Below, piece by piece: positions 51,513 to 63,200 of a stretch of 64,000 bases of DNA. The position numbers and the translations under genes are program-made. Numbering within the stretch: the first letter of the stretch is position 1; every line of letters starts with the position of its first letter. The notes beneath the pieces are model-generated. The model worked only from the letters and a program-made list of their open reading frames with translations. It was not told the origin of the DNA and did not search any database. This DNA is from Warburgia ugandensis. Its lineage: Eukaryota; Streptophyta; Magnoliopsida; Canellales; Canellaceae. Location: the NCBI GenBank assembly GCA_035236585.1, contig CP141137.1, positions 48,196,057 to 48,260,056 on the forward strand, given 5' to 3'.

Positions 51513-51899
51513 CCTTTGAACATGATATTCCTTAATTGCTCAATACTATGATCCATAGCACATGGTTGGCCTTATGGGCATCCTATAAAATTTTTCTTTT
51601 AGTTTGAGTGGCACCCCTATATCACACAAGACTCCAGATGCACATATCCATTTGTTCCAATCCACTTGAATTCTCTAGGTAACTGCCCTCTCAATCTCTC
51701 CACTCTCATGAATCATTGATCCTAAGTACTAAAAGTGGTCTTTTATGGGCACTTCTTGGTTATCAATCTTAACTAGTGTTCCACTCCTACTCCTCTCCTT
51801 GCTAAAACTGCATTCCATATATTCTGTCTTAATTCAGATGATTTTAAATCCTTTAAATTCTAATGATTCTCTCCATAACTCTGGCTTTGTGTTTACAAC

Positions 51900-52480
51900 C
51901 TCCCTTGTCTCATCAAGTAAAACTATATCACCTGTAAATAGCATGCACCATGGAATCCCCTTGTTTTGTTAACTCATCCATAACCAACATGAAAAGGTAT
52001 GGGCTCAATGTCGATCCTTTGAGCAATCCTATAGTGACAGGAAAATCACTCGTCTCACCTCTAATAGTCTTAACATTTATTACCGCTCCCTCATACATAT
52101 CTTTAATTATGTCTATATACCCCCGCAAAACCCCTTTCTTGCCTAACACTTTCCATATTAACTCTCTAGGGACTCTATCATAAGCTTTCTCTAAGTCTAT
52201 AAAGATCATGTGGAGGTCTTTTCTCCTCTCGCTATATTTCTCTATCAATTGTCTTAGTAGAAAAATAGCTTCCATGGTAGACCTCCCAGGCATGAAACCA
52301 AATAGGTTCTCCAAGACACTTGTCTCATGCCATAGTCTCTTCTCAATCACTCTTTCAAAAAGTTTCATAGTATGGCTCATAAGTTTGATCCCTCAATAAT
52401 TAGTGCAGCTCTATATGTCTCCATTATTCTTATAAATTAGTACAATAGAGCTTTTCCTCCATTCATCTGGAATTTTGTTT
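51900..52480 (-). pseudogene. LINE reverse transcriptase domain, inactivated
   Basis: The stop-free part (51928-52380) contains LMSHTMKLFERVIE just upstream, GFMPGRSTMEAIFLLRQL, the motif A block IFIDLEKAYDRVP and the motif B block GLLKGSTLSPYLFMLVMDEL. After a frame change the catalytic box reads MLFTGDIVLLD where the family has FADD, so the first catalytic Asp of that pair is lost. Upstream, the NYRGIKL block reads NY-stop-GIKL (TGA). The enzyme cannot be functional. Confidence 0.85.
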
Positions 52481-52484
52481 GATT

Positions 52485-52766
52485 TTATAATTTGTTAAAC
52501 AACTTGGTCAACCAAACTACTCTAATATCTCCCATATGCTTCCAAACCTCTATTGGTATACCATCAAGCCCTATGGCCTTTCCTGATCTCATCTTTTTCA
52601 ATGCCTCTTTCACTTCAATAGCTGCCCCCATCTCATTTCGTTCTCCTATACCATACCCTCGATGTATCATATCATATCCTTCCTTGTCTTTTCCTACATG
52701 GCCATTAAATATGCTCTTATAAATATCCCCTTCCGTGTTGGAAATTTCTTGCATGACTCCCTCCAT
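52485..52766 (-). pseudogene. LINE linker before the reverse transcriptase
   Basis: Contains EVKEALKKMRSGKAIGLDGIP and EVWKHMGDIRVVWLTKLFN, the segment that normally precedes the reverse transcriptase in RTE-like ORF2. It is separated from the next fragments by stops or frame changes. Confidence 0.8.
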
Positions 52767-52789
52767 ATGTTCCCAAAATTGTCTCTTAA

Positions 52790-53062
52790 TTAATTTTCTA
52801 ATCCTACTTGTGGTGTGTATGCACTTATAATATTTATGATCTGCTCTCCGAGAATAAGTTTTATTATTATAATTCTATCACTTGGTTTCTTGATACAAGC
52901 GATGTTTGCTTTCCTATGTTTCATTGTATCTACTAACTCCAAACACTTACCTATCAACATCCCTATATTCCATGTAGCGATATGAATTTTATGCTCTTGA
53001 GATAGCCTATTTACAAGCGCACTTCTCGACCTCCACAGTATGTATCCATGCCCACTTTTCAC
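52790..53062 (-). pseudogene. LINE endonuclease remnant with internal deletion
   Basis: The N-terminal endonuclease start HIATWNIGMLIGK and ELVDTMKHRKANIACIK joins directly to DRIIIIKLILGEQIINIISAY. The middle of the apurinic-endonuclease fold, including the usual Gln-Glu-Thr-Lys-Trp region and much of the active site, is missing. An older internal deletion is the likely cause. Confidence 0.75.
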
Positions 53063-53252
53063 TACACCTGAGTTCTAATGCAGCACGTCATTTTTTAGGG
53101 GACGCTCTAGCTGCCCTTGCCATTTTCCACTACACCTAGGATCCGATGTAGCATGTTGCTTCTAGGGAAATGCCTAACAATCCTTACCCATTTTTCACTA
53201 CACCCAAGATCTGATGCAACACGTCGCTTATGGGGACTACCCTAGCTTGAGG
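53057..53252. repeat. ~70-bp tandem repeats at the LINE 5' end
   Basis: Three diverged repeats each start TTTTC(A/C)CACTACACC, continue with a GATCTGATGCAGCACGTCGC-like block and end near GGGGAC(G)CTAGC. They lie in the 5' leader of the LINE just before its target duplication. Confidence 0.7.
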
Positions 53253-53273
53253 GAATGCCAGTATGATCTCAAT

Positions 53274-55051
53274 ATAAGATTAAATTATAATACAGTTCAA
53301 AATAATTAACATCAAAACCAGCTAGATAGGTGGCAATATCAAAGGCATCAAAATTCCTAATAATGCTGAAAATAAAGCAATGAATCCAAGCTGCCTACAT
53401 ATTCCAAACATGCAGAGTAAACAAAGCCTTGAAAATTCATCAAATGACAACACCAAATTAATGTAACTCATTATAACCACATGTATAAAAACATGTCAAA
53501 TCATCTGAACTTCTAAGGCTCATAAATATGCCAAATCACATCAATACAGAGCATCAAAAGCTTAGAGAATATATCAATAAATGTGCGTATCATCATGAAG
53601 GGCACCCTCACAAACAAGTTCTAAGAGTTTCAAAATCATATCAATGCAATGCATTAAATACACAAGAAAAATCTCAATGAGCAGCAACATCATCAATGCA
53701 GGCACCCTAACATGAGGGTCCCACTAGTGTACCACACACTCGTAAATTTGATCATGAGTACTCATACCCATCTCCACGCATCGTCATGCTGTGGGGACAT
53801 TAGGATATAACCAACAATATATGTTTGTATCTACATATACACTCAGAATAAGTGTATGGATTGCTATGTTGCAATGGGACCACTCCGAGACATCAACGAT
53901 TGCCTCTCACCATCGACACCAAAATGTGAGACTTCGGATTGCCGAGGCATGGGAGTCAATCAGACTCGTGTGTTAACTAACAATGATACCCCAACCCACG
54001 GGGTTTGCCCAATGTCTGGGTGGGTGTCTCTCATCCCATACACTCAGAAGGCGGGTGACCAACCCTATGATCTTCCAAGCATAGCATCCACTGGGCAGAA
54101 ACACCCCTCATAAATCATCAAAAATACGAAATCAAGTATATAAATATCCATGCATAAACATCCTCAATAGAATTAAGTAGATAAAGCATTTCAATGTATC
54201 AACATTCATGCATAGAATATTCAATTCAAAAAGATGATATAAACATTGATAAGACATGAGGAATGGTAGTCTCGAAGAAAGTTATGAGGTTGATGCACAA
54301 AATCATGCATCGAGCTGTCAAAGTAAATGAAATCATTGGGTATACAACCATGATTTATAACATCCAAGGAATACTAAATGTCATCACCTTCCTCAGACAG
54401 ATAATTACTCATCTGTACCTCTCAAATCAGTCGAACTCTAATGTAGCTCATTCCACCACAATCCCATCACCTAGATACATATCACATCTAGGTCACACTA
54501 AGAATCCAAATTATTAAAGTTGGATTTTTAATTATAAAACAACATTATATTTTCATCTATCAATATATCATGTTCAATACAATCCAATATCATGTTCAAT
54601 ACAATCCAATGGTTCCTAGCCATGGAATCTCAAGGTACGGGCACCCTAAATGGTTGATAATCTAAATTATGCTAATCTAGGCCCATCAATAACCCTTAGG
54701 TTCCTTTTATAATTATATCATTACATATTTGAGAGCTATCATACTCAGATCATGTCAATCACAAATAATTTATACCTTAATCAACTAATCGGACACTATT
54801 ACATGTAATTCATGCACAATCTTATCTAATTATAGTTAAATCAATAAAATCAACTAGTTAGGATTAAAATCCTACCTCATGTAAGTCCATTTGAAAGATA
54901 TCCAACTATTTGTGTCACTGGATCATCAACTGATCGCCTCAAATGTGCTCGATTTGTACTATCCACAGCAATTTTAACAATGACCATTCACCTGATCATC
55001 CCAGATCAAGCAATAAATCAATAATTCTAATCACATAATCATAATAATTCA
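53274..55051 (-). repeat. Old diverged LTR-like sequence, part 2
   Basis: Continues the old LTR after the LINE. Segments such as CATACACTCAGAAGG...GTGACCAACCCTATGATC...AAGCATAGCATCC (54030-54090) resemble GGTGGCCAAACCCTACTAAC...CTAGCATAGCATCCC in the solo LTR (55810-55850). There are no coding regions; open frames at 53791-54517 have no recognisable product. Confidence 0.45.
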
Positions 55052-58000
55052 TGTGACGACCAAGGTTTTTGTAACACATTTTGTAATACAATTTTCAAAG
55101 GCAGGGCATTAGTAGTAAAAAGATTTTGCAAAACAAAGCAACGAAAATTCTTTTCTTTAGAACTTGTTTTGAAAAAACCCAAGTCATCACTTCATACATA
55201 ACATAAGTAGAATTTTTTGTACAAAATAAATTTTCATTGAAGGAATTTACTTTTATTAAATTCCATAATCCATCCAGTGGTTCATAGTATAATCCTAATA
55301 CTTCATAATCTCATTATTTATACTCATGGATCAATCTCTTTACTTGGTCATATATGTACATCCTTGCACATACATATTGTATACTTTGTATAGATATATA
55401 TACAGTCAAAATCATGAAATGTAGTTAATATCTCAAAACATAATCATACTCAGTTTACACTAAGTCGATAGATCATCTAGATTTTACAGGACATACTCCC
55501 TCATTTGGGCAGTATCGGTAATCCATGATTACCTGGCATCTCATCATGCCATATGATAAGGCATTTCACTATGCCATGCATCATAATGCAAAAATACTCA
55601 AAGGACTACTATGCAAGCAGTCAGAATCCATACTAGCGTACCCGCATAACTGCCCAATAATCCACCTATACCATCCTTGGTGGAAATCACAATATCCATG
55701 TCCGTATGGGGAGAACCATGGCTGCCAGAGTGGTGGCCTTCCCATAGTTTGCCCACCTGACTTTTAGCCTCACTTAGGCTTGGTATCCATATCATAATGA
55801 GTTTCGGAGAGCAGGTGGCCAAACCCTACTAACTCTCCTAGCATAGCATCCCCAGGCATACACCTATTTAAAACAAAAGAATAAGCCTCCATGCTTATAT
55901 GTAAAGTAATTCTCATACATATCAGACAATTTATCTGTTTACATAGGGCTGGAATATCTTCTAGTTCCCTATTCACTTAGAGTTTTTTTCCTTAATTCTA
56001 ACTTAACAATTTCATATGTGTTTTGGTTAGATCATAAGGACTTTCAAGGGATTTAATACAAGTATTTACATTACACTTGTCAACATTTCTAGATATAAGA
56101 TCATGCATTCAACATGTATATCTCATGTAAATGCATTCATAAAATCCTCCTACCTTCAAGTAGTGATCCATCTCTTCAAATCTTCCATGATCCTGACTGA
56201 TGTATGTAATTTGTAAATCCATACATATTGGCAATATTTATACAATATGAATAATCCTATAGTTTTGATCTTATCTATATTCTTTGTTTAATCTTGTCCT
56301 TTGGTATAGAGGATCTAGATGTTTTGACCTATCATGATCTATCTTCCTTAGATAGTGTCTATCCTATTGATCAATAAATCTGATGGTTAGAATGATCTTC
56401 TAATCTTTCAGATCTAAGTATTTTTTATTCTAAGTCTTAGTGTATTCCTTTCTTTGATCTTGATCTTTCATAGATCCATTGATCAACAATTTATACTTGT
56501 TGATAAAGATCAAGGGCTTAGATATTCTATTATCTAATTCTTCTTTGATCTAAGTTCAATTGTTTGATCATCCCTACGGAGGATGATCTTAATTCTCTTC
56601 CTTAAATCATATTTGATCAAGGGTTCAGATCTTCTATTCTATTTGATCTAAGATCTTCTATTTTATTTAATCTAAATAACAAGCAATGTATATATATCAT
56701 CATTAAGAAGTTTTAATTTCTTTTTGTTGTTCTTGATCATTCAAGATCCCATGGATCTTGTTTGATCATCCTTATCTTATTTACAATTTTTTATTACGGT
56801 TAGATAATTTACTAACATGTTATGCTCTTATTATTATTATTCAACTAGTTAATGTTTTACTAGTTGAAGATAACTTATTTCATCCTAAGTCTAGATTGCT
56901 CCTCTTATTTCCAATTGGCTAAGGCTTACTAGCTGAATGGTTGAACACAAAGTGGTTACTTCAATCCTCATATAAGGAGGTGTTTAACCTCACAAATGTC
57001 AACATAAGGTAGGGGAGCAGCGAGACTCTATTAAAGAACCCCCTTAAACACCATGTTCAACATTCACTAGAGTGACCTTAGCTCAACCTTTCATAAGATT
57101 CCTATGAACGTTTTAACCCTAAGTACTCTTTTTAATTGATTTTAACTAAATTCATGAACATTTAAAATGTCATTCATGGGGTTTATTATTCTCCTAGTTT
57201 GGGCCAAGGATTTGATAATCCTTATATTGTCCTATTAACTATAACCCTTACTAATAATAAGTCAAAGTCATTCACTCATCTTAATTTTTCATGAATCTCT
57301 ATATTCTATTAGTTTACATTTTTGGTGATTTATGCTCATTATATCTTAACAACTACTTAACATTTGAATCCACTAATAAAATTTAATAATAAATAAATCA
57401 TAAACTTTAAAGCATAAATCCAATATAAAATTAACAACTATTTATACTAACATGCTTCCTATGAATGGAACTTAACCTGATGAAATGAAATTATACTTAA
57501 ACTAGCATGATCCTAAGTTATGAAATACATGAAATTTTACTACTAATCTAATGGAATATTGCTAAAATCTCAAATTTAAACTAACATGATCCTAAGATAA
57601 TTAAATTACCAACCTATTATAACAATCTAATAACTTTTAGAGCATAGCATGCTAAAATTTAAGAATCACACTATCATGCTTCCTACTTTATAATAGAAGT
57701 CACATTTACAATTCTATTATCAAATAAAAGACAACTAAACTAAGTAGATTAAGATTATTAGAAACTTTTACTTATGATCCAACCATTAGATCTTAGATCT
57801 TTTCCTTTAGATCAAGGGTTTTAATTACATTTAAGGCTTTTACTCTATTAAGATCCAAAGATCATATCCACCTTTTTTTTCACATTTAATCCATGATCTA
57901 ACTAGATTTCATCATAATCCCATTCATACAACCCATCCAAAGGGTCTAATCATGCTTGATCTTATTAATCAGGTGGGTCCCTTTGTATTTTTAGGTTTTT

Positions 58001-58344
58001 TACCGTAAAGGGTAGATTCCTCATTTTGTGTTAGATCTGTCAAAATAAATTATGGATATTACTTGATTTCAACATTATATCATCATTGCATTAGATCCCC
58101 AAGATCTGATCATCTCAGATCTTGAAGATCATGAAAATTAGAAGCTTAATTTCTAAAAACAGAAAGTTTATTGACTATTTTTATCATTTTTTTTATTTAA
58201 GAGCAATATAGACATTACAAGCTTTCCATAGCTACTTTTCAATCTTAATTTGGAGTTCAGATGACTTTGTAATTGAACTTTGAAGGTCACAGTCATTCTA
58301 AGGGCCCAGATTTGATCTGGGCCCAATAGAATGGACGATCCTAA

Positions 58345-58560
58345 TTAGTCGGGGGGAGCTGGTCTGGTGGGGCGGAGCAGTCGCCGCGCTCCTGCCATCA
58401 AGATGCACATGGTAATGCGCTCCTCGAGACCTGCTCTATCGCGCGGGCATTCTGTTGGGATGGCGTCTCATGCGGAGCACGCCCGGAGATGCTCCCGCAG
58501 GGGGCATTTTCATGCGGCGTCCCTCAGTTGTGTTCCAGGAGCTGATCTTATTAGGAAGAT
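58345..58560. other. GC-rich island inside the solo LTR
   Basis: About 200 bp rich in CpG (for example GCGGAGCAGTCGCCGCGCTC and GCACGCCCGGAGATGC) in an otherwise AT-rich LTR. The corresponding part of the array LTR (5760-5950) keeps the frame of this sequence but is much poorer in C and G. A 71-residue open frame (58367-58582) crosses it without recognisable product. Confidence 0.6.
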
Positions 58561-59169
58561 CAGACAAGGGCTCAAAACTTGACTAAGTTTCATGAAAATT
58601 CTACCTTAGGTGTTTTGGGTTCTTCTGGATCAATTGGATGGCTCATATTTTCTATCTGTGCTTTCCATCATACAGAAATGAAGGGTTCTTGTCCTTACTT
58701 GATTTTTATAATTTTTAACCTAAAATAAATTTCAAAAAAATTAAAATTATATAAAATAACATGAAATAAGTATGGGAAGAGTTTCCACCTACCTTATTGG
58801 AGAAAAACATAGGTTTTGCAACTCAATTTTAAAGAAATATTCCATTGATGATAAGATGGCCCGATAACCACTTGTTTTGTGATTTTTTGTTGATTACACC
58901 ATTGGATCTTGAAATTTCTTATGGTGTTTTGTACATAAGGTAGTCTAGGACAATATGAATAGCGGGATTTATGAGATTTGATTTAGAATAGAGTACCTAA
59001 TTGAATTTAGGTCTCTTGTTCCAATCTAAAGAGAGGAGAGAGAAAGTGAAAGAAGAGAGATTTTTTAGAGTTTTTGAAATTTGGGAAAGAAGATAGATCT
59101 AGTTTTTTATGTGAAGTAAGATAATTTTGCGATAATTTTAATGAACATTTTTAGAGGATTTTTGGGGGT

Positions 59170-59179
59170 GTATTTATAG
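59170..59179 (-). promoter_or_regulatory. TATA box of the solo LTR
   Basis: The minus strand reads CTATAAATAC about 570 bp from the LTR start. The LTR at 60300 has CTATAAATA at an equivalent place, which supports it as the retrotransposon promoter. Confidence 0.65.
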
Positions 59180-59746
59180 ATGTTAGTTGAATTGTTCATA
59201 ATTACTTGTAATAATTATGTTTTAATTCTTTTGAATATTAAATTAACATTGGATCCTCCACTACCACATCCATCTCCACTATTAGCTGGTAGTGGTTTAA
59301 CCACTCATTACATGTTTTCTACCCGCTGGATTCATTTGTATGCCCCACAGAGGTGTGAAAAGACCATTTTGCCCTTTTATGGAGAAATTTTTATTTTATT
59401 CTCTCGAACTCAGAATGGAGCATACTTAGTGGCATTGGAATTATATTTCTGAGGACATTCTAAATCTTGAAGTCTTATATCTCTATTATAGGTAAAATTG
59501 CCATTTAACCCTTTTATTCATAAAAATGGAGAAAATTAGGGATTTTTCATTTTAACTCAGAATTGAACGTACTTAGTGTCACTTCGATTGGTTTTTTGAG
59601 TACATTCATAATTTATAAGTTTTAAATCATATTTTAATCTCTATAAAAAGAGAATTTCCAATAACCTAATATTCTATCATGAAATTTCTAAAAATTCAAA
59701 TTAAATTGATTTTCTCAATCAATTTACAAAAATTAGGGTTATTACA

Positions 59747-60299
59747 ATTCATTTGAATGGTATGGATCATCAAACTTGATCCAATTTCACACTTAAATCA
59801 TTGATCGATCTTAGCCATTGATCAAATTGGCTAAATAGTTTCACAAATGTCCCAGATCCAATATATCTCACATGGATCTTAATATAATCATCCCAAGGAT
59901 CGCAATGAATGGTTTAGATCTTACAATCTTACGTCACGATTTCTTAATTTGACTAGCATCCAAATTGGTGGTCAGATGATCCCCAATCAAAGATCTAACC
60001 TTTCCATGGTGTATATCATGCCAATGTACATCTAGGGCATGTTTTTCACTTCATTTCACCAAGTCACAGGCGTTGATAGGCCGTTGTCTGCCAGTGGCCC
60101 ATTTCTTAATGGATCACAAATTCATCAAAATGGAATGTAGATTAGATCTCATCTTCACTCCCCTAAAATTTGGTGGAGATTTGACATCGTTTAATGCAAA
60201 AAAGAAGAAGCCAAAAATGGGTGTCGATCGCTGGATTGCCATTTGTCAGCATCATCTTCTATGACTCAATTCTCCATCGTTACTTGCCTAATCACCATG
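59747..60299. other. Spacer between opposed LTRs, probably remainder of the old LTR
   Basis: About 550 bp of AT-rich sequence rich in GATC-containing words (TTGATCCAATTT, GATCGATCTTAGCC). It carries the right-hand ATTCA target copy, so it was contiguous with 55051 before the solo LTR inserted. No gene. A 63-residue frame at 60073-60264 is not recognisable. Confidence 0.5.
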
Positions 60300-63200
60300 T
60301 GTAACACCCTTAATTTTTGATAAGGAAATTAAATAAATAATGAATATGAGAATTTCAATGAAAATCAGGCTAGAATATTAAGGTTACTAAAAATGCACTT
60401 CTTATAGAAGTGGAATAAATGTATAAGACATATATAATAGAAAACATATTTGACGAACCCTTCAAATTGACTGTAAGCACAACAATTTCTTAATACGGAT
60501 GAAAAATCTGTATTTTTCTCAATTCCGAGCCTGAGAGAATAAAATGAATTTTCTCCATAAAAGGGCAATTTGATCTTTTTACACCTTCATGGGTCCCACA
60601 AGGACCCACAAAGGGATCCAATGGCCAAAAAATATGCCATCATTAGTCAAACCACTACCACCTACTAGTGGAGAAGGAGGTGGTAGTGGGAATCCTAAGA
60701 CAATTAAATATTCAAAAGAAATCAAGTTGATAATTACAAGTCATCATGGAAAATTCAAAACACCTCTATAAATAACTCATAATTTCCTAATATTCATCTC
60801 GAGATCCCTTAGCATGTCCCAAAATCTCAACTCTAGAAACCTCCCCAAACTCCTCAAATTTTTCTTTCTTTTCCTCTTTCTCTCCATTCTCTGTCAGAGT
60901 GTCTGTAAATGCACCCGACACTCTAGATCTAGTGGAGATGTCGGGCGCGTCCTAGGACACGTCGTCCCCAATGGGACTGGGTTTTTTCCTAGAAACCCTA
61001 TTTGAATTATCCATCACCTTTGAACCGTTAAAACTTTATCTTCATAGTTGGATCTAGTCAGACAAGGGTGATCTACAAAAGACCTTTGGTTCCATGATGA
61101 TCCATATTATGGATCTCTAGAAAATTCAAAACAAAATCCATCCCAGTACCATTTACCATCTCTAGCATGTTCTTCAAGGTATTCCACCCAATCTTGCAGG
61201 TAAATATTCATCTTGCACCATTGGGAGTCTTCAAAACTATGGGAGCTTCAAAAGCGCCATGGTTTTCCACTTTCTCCAGCAACGACAACGTCAAATTTTA
61301 TGGCTAAAGGTATTGCTATCGTCTAGGGTTGTTTCTGGGTTTTCTATCTTCTCCGGCATTTTCCTTCACCTCCGATGATCTTCTCTTCACCAGACCGATC
61401 CAGGTAGGTAGACCTTACTCCCTTCTTTCCATTCCAGCAGGCCCATGTTGTTTTCCGGCCACCATGACGTCTCCTCCAGCCGTCGATCCATCGGAGATGA
61501 TGCATCTGGCTTGGGTGATGGTGATCTGATCACTGAAGGCTCAAATGAATCTTCTAAGATGTTGGATGATTTCCTGGGGCCAAAAAACCCCAGGAGATGA
61601 AATCTGAGTGTTGGATTTTAATGAATGAAGGAGATCTAGCCATGGGTGATCCGATGGTCCAGATCTGGACGTCTCACCAATAACTGGTCACCTTCGCTGG
61701 ATAACCTGAAGTAGATGGTAACAGGCGCGGGCCGATGATCGTCCTCGCACCCGTAACCAAGATCTGATTTGGGCCGTCTAGGTTTGAACTAAAACTTTGT
61801 TTTTGCAATTCAGAGCTCAATATAGCTTTGATTTTAGATCTGAAATAGGATATGGATTCATTGTCTCTTAAAACGGGCTAAAATATTTAAACCTCAATTT
61901 TGATCTCAATTGGAATCCAAATTGAGATCAAAAAGTTTTGATGGATTTCTTATGATAATTAGAATGTACTAAACTAATAAAATTGTAATTTTAATTCATT
62001 AAATTTTCTATAATTAAGTGGATAAGTATACTAACATCCTTGATCTACAAGATCTAAGATGATCAGATCAATAAAAATTGGTTATATGTAAGTGAATAAG
62101 ATAAATAAGTGGGTTATATGTAATTGAATAGGTATATCTTGATAGATCTAGCCTTAAAAGTCATGAAATCTATAAAAATCAAGGTAAATCTCCTTGATCA
62201 AGGATAATTTTATGGTAGAATGAGTTTGGATGAATATAATAAGTTAATATTATCTGGATTTATGGAATGGATGATGTGGATTTGGGTAAGATCAAGATCT
62301 ATGCCCTTAAATGGGAGAAAGTAACTTAAGATCTCCTTGATCGGGTAGATCAAGGAAGTTCAAATCAATGGATGAGATACATGAATGACATAAGGATGAA
62401 ATCACATCAATAAGAGGTGTTAGATCTAAAAGAAAATGAAGGATCAAGATTTTAAGCCCTAAAAAGATGAAAAATGAATATGGATCAATTAAGACTGTTG
62501 GATCATGATAGCATGTTAGATTCCTATTTGAATTATTGAACATTATGATAATTGTCTTTCATTGCTTAGTAGAGTTAATTATAGATTTATTTATTTGTTT
62601 GTTTGATTCTGCTTTTTATTTATGCTTTAATGCTTATGTAATGAAAATTTCATTGAAATTGTAATTAGATGAAATTAGAATGAAAGGACATTTACATGGA
62701 ATGTATGACACGGACTTAATGATAGTAAGGACCATAGTTAGTTGGATAATATAAGGAATATATATTCCTTGGTCCAAATTAGGAGCATATTAAAACTCCA
62801 TGAATGACATTTTAGTTCATGGATTTAATTAAAATCAATCAGAAAGAGTACTTAGGATTAATGCTCATAGGAACCTTATGAAAGGTTGAGTTAGGATCAA
62901 GCTAGTAAATGATGAGCATAGTGGTTAAGGGGGTTATCTAATAGAGCCTCGCTCTCTCCCCACCTTCTGTTGATGTTTGTGAAGTTTAAACGCCTCCTTA
63001 CATGAGGATTGAAGTAGCCACTTTGTGTTCAACCATTTAACTAGTAAGCCTTAGCCAATTTGACATAAGAGGAGCTTCTAGACTTAGGATGAAATAAGCT
63101 ACCCTCAACTACTAAAACATTAGATGGTTTAGTGATAATAATCAAGGGCATAAAAGGTTAGTAAATCATCTAACCCGAATAAAAATTGTAATCAAGATAA

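Larger units (their letters stand above)
51143..53262 (-). mobile_element. Degenerate RTE-type LINE (2.1 kb) with 11-bp target duplication
   Basis: A non-LTR retrotransposon on the minus strand, flanked by ATGATCTCAAT at 51132-51142 and 53263-53273. Its 3' end is a (GATGAT)n tail (CATCATCATCATCAA at 51145 on the plus strand) after GGATAAGG, typical of RTE-like plant elements. The protein order is endonuclease fragment, linker, reverse transcriptase and C-terminal domain, all damaged. The ends and target duplication define one insertion into the older LTR. Confidence 0.85.
55052..59746 (-). repeat. Solo LTR (4695 bp) with 5-bp target duplication
   Basis: On the minus strand it begins TGTAATAACCC at 59746 and ends TTGGTCGTCACA at 55052. 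ATTCA directly flanks both sides (55047-55051 and 59747-59751), so this is a complete insertion reduced to a single LTR, presumably by recombination between the two LTRs. It is related to the array LTR (same end sequences, shared TGGCCAAACCCT...TAGCATAG block, shared CCACTACC...TTAGCTGG block) but clearly a different subfamily. It contains no genes. Confidence 0.9.

Noticed and set aside
53791..54517. Three short plus-strand frames in the old LTR
   Set aside because: They have overlapping, unrelated translations without domains, in sequence that resembles LTR on the other strand.
58367..58582. 71-residue Arg/Ser-rich frame in the GC-rich island
   Set aside because: It sits inside an LTR, has no recognisable domain, and its counterpart in the array LTR does not keep the frame.
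60073..61529. Short plus-strand frames in the spacer and plus-strand LTR
   Set aside because: No domain, splice structure or homology could be recognised, and they lie in retrotransposon control sequence.
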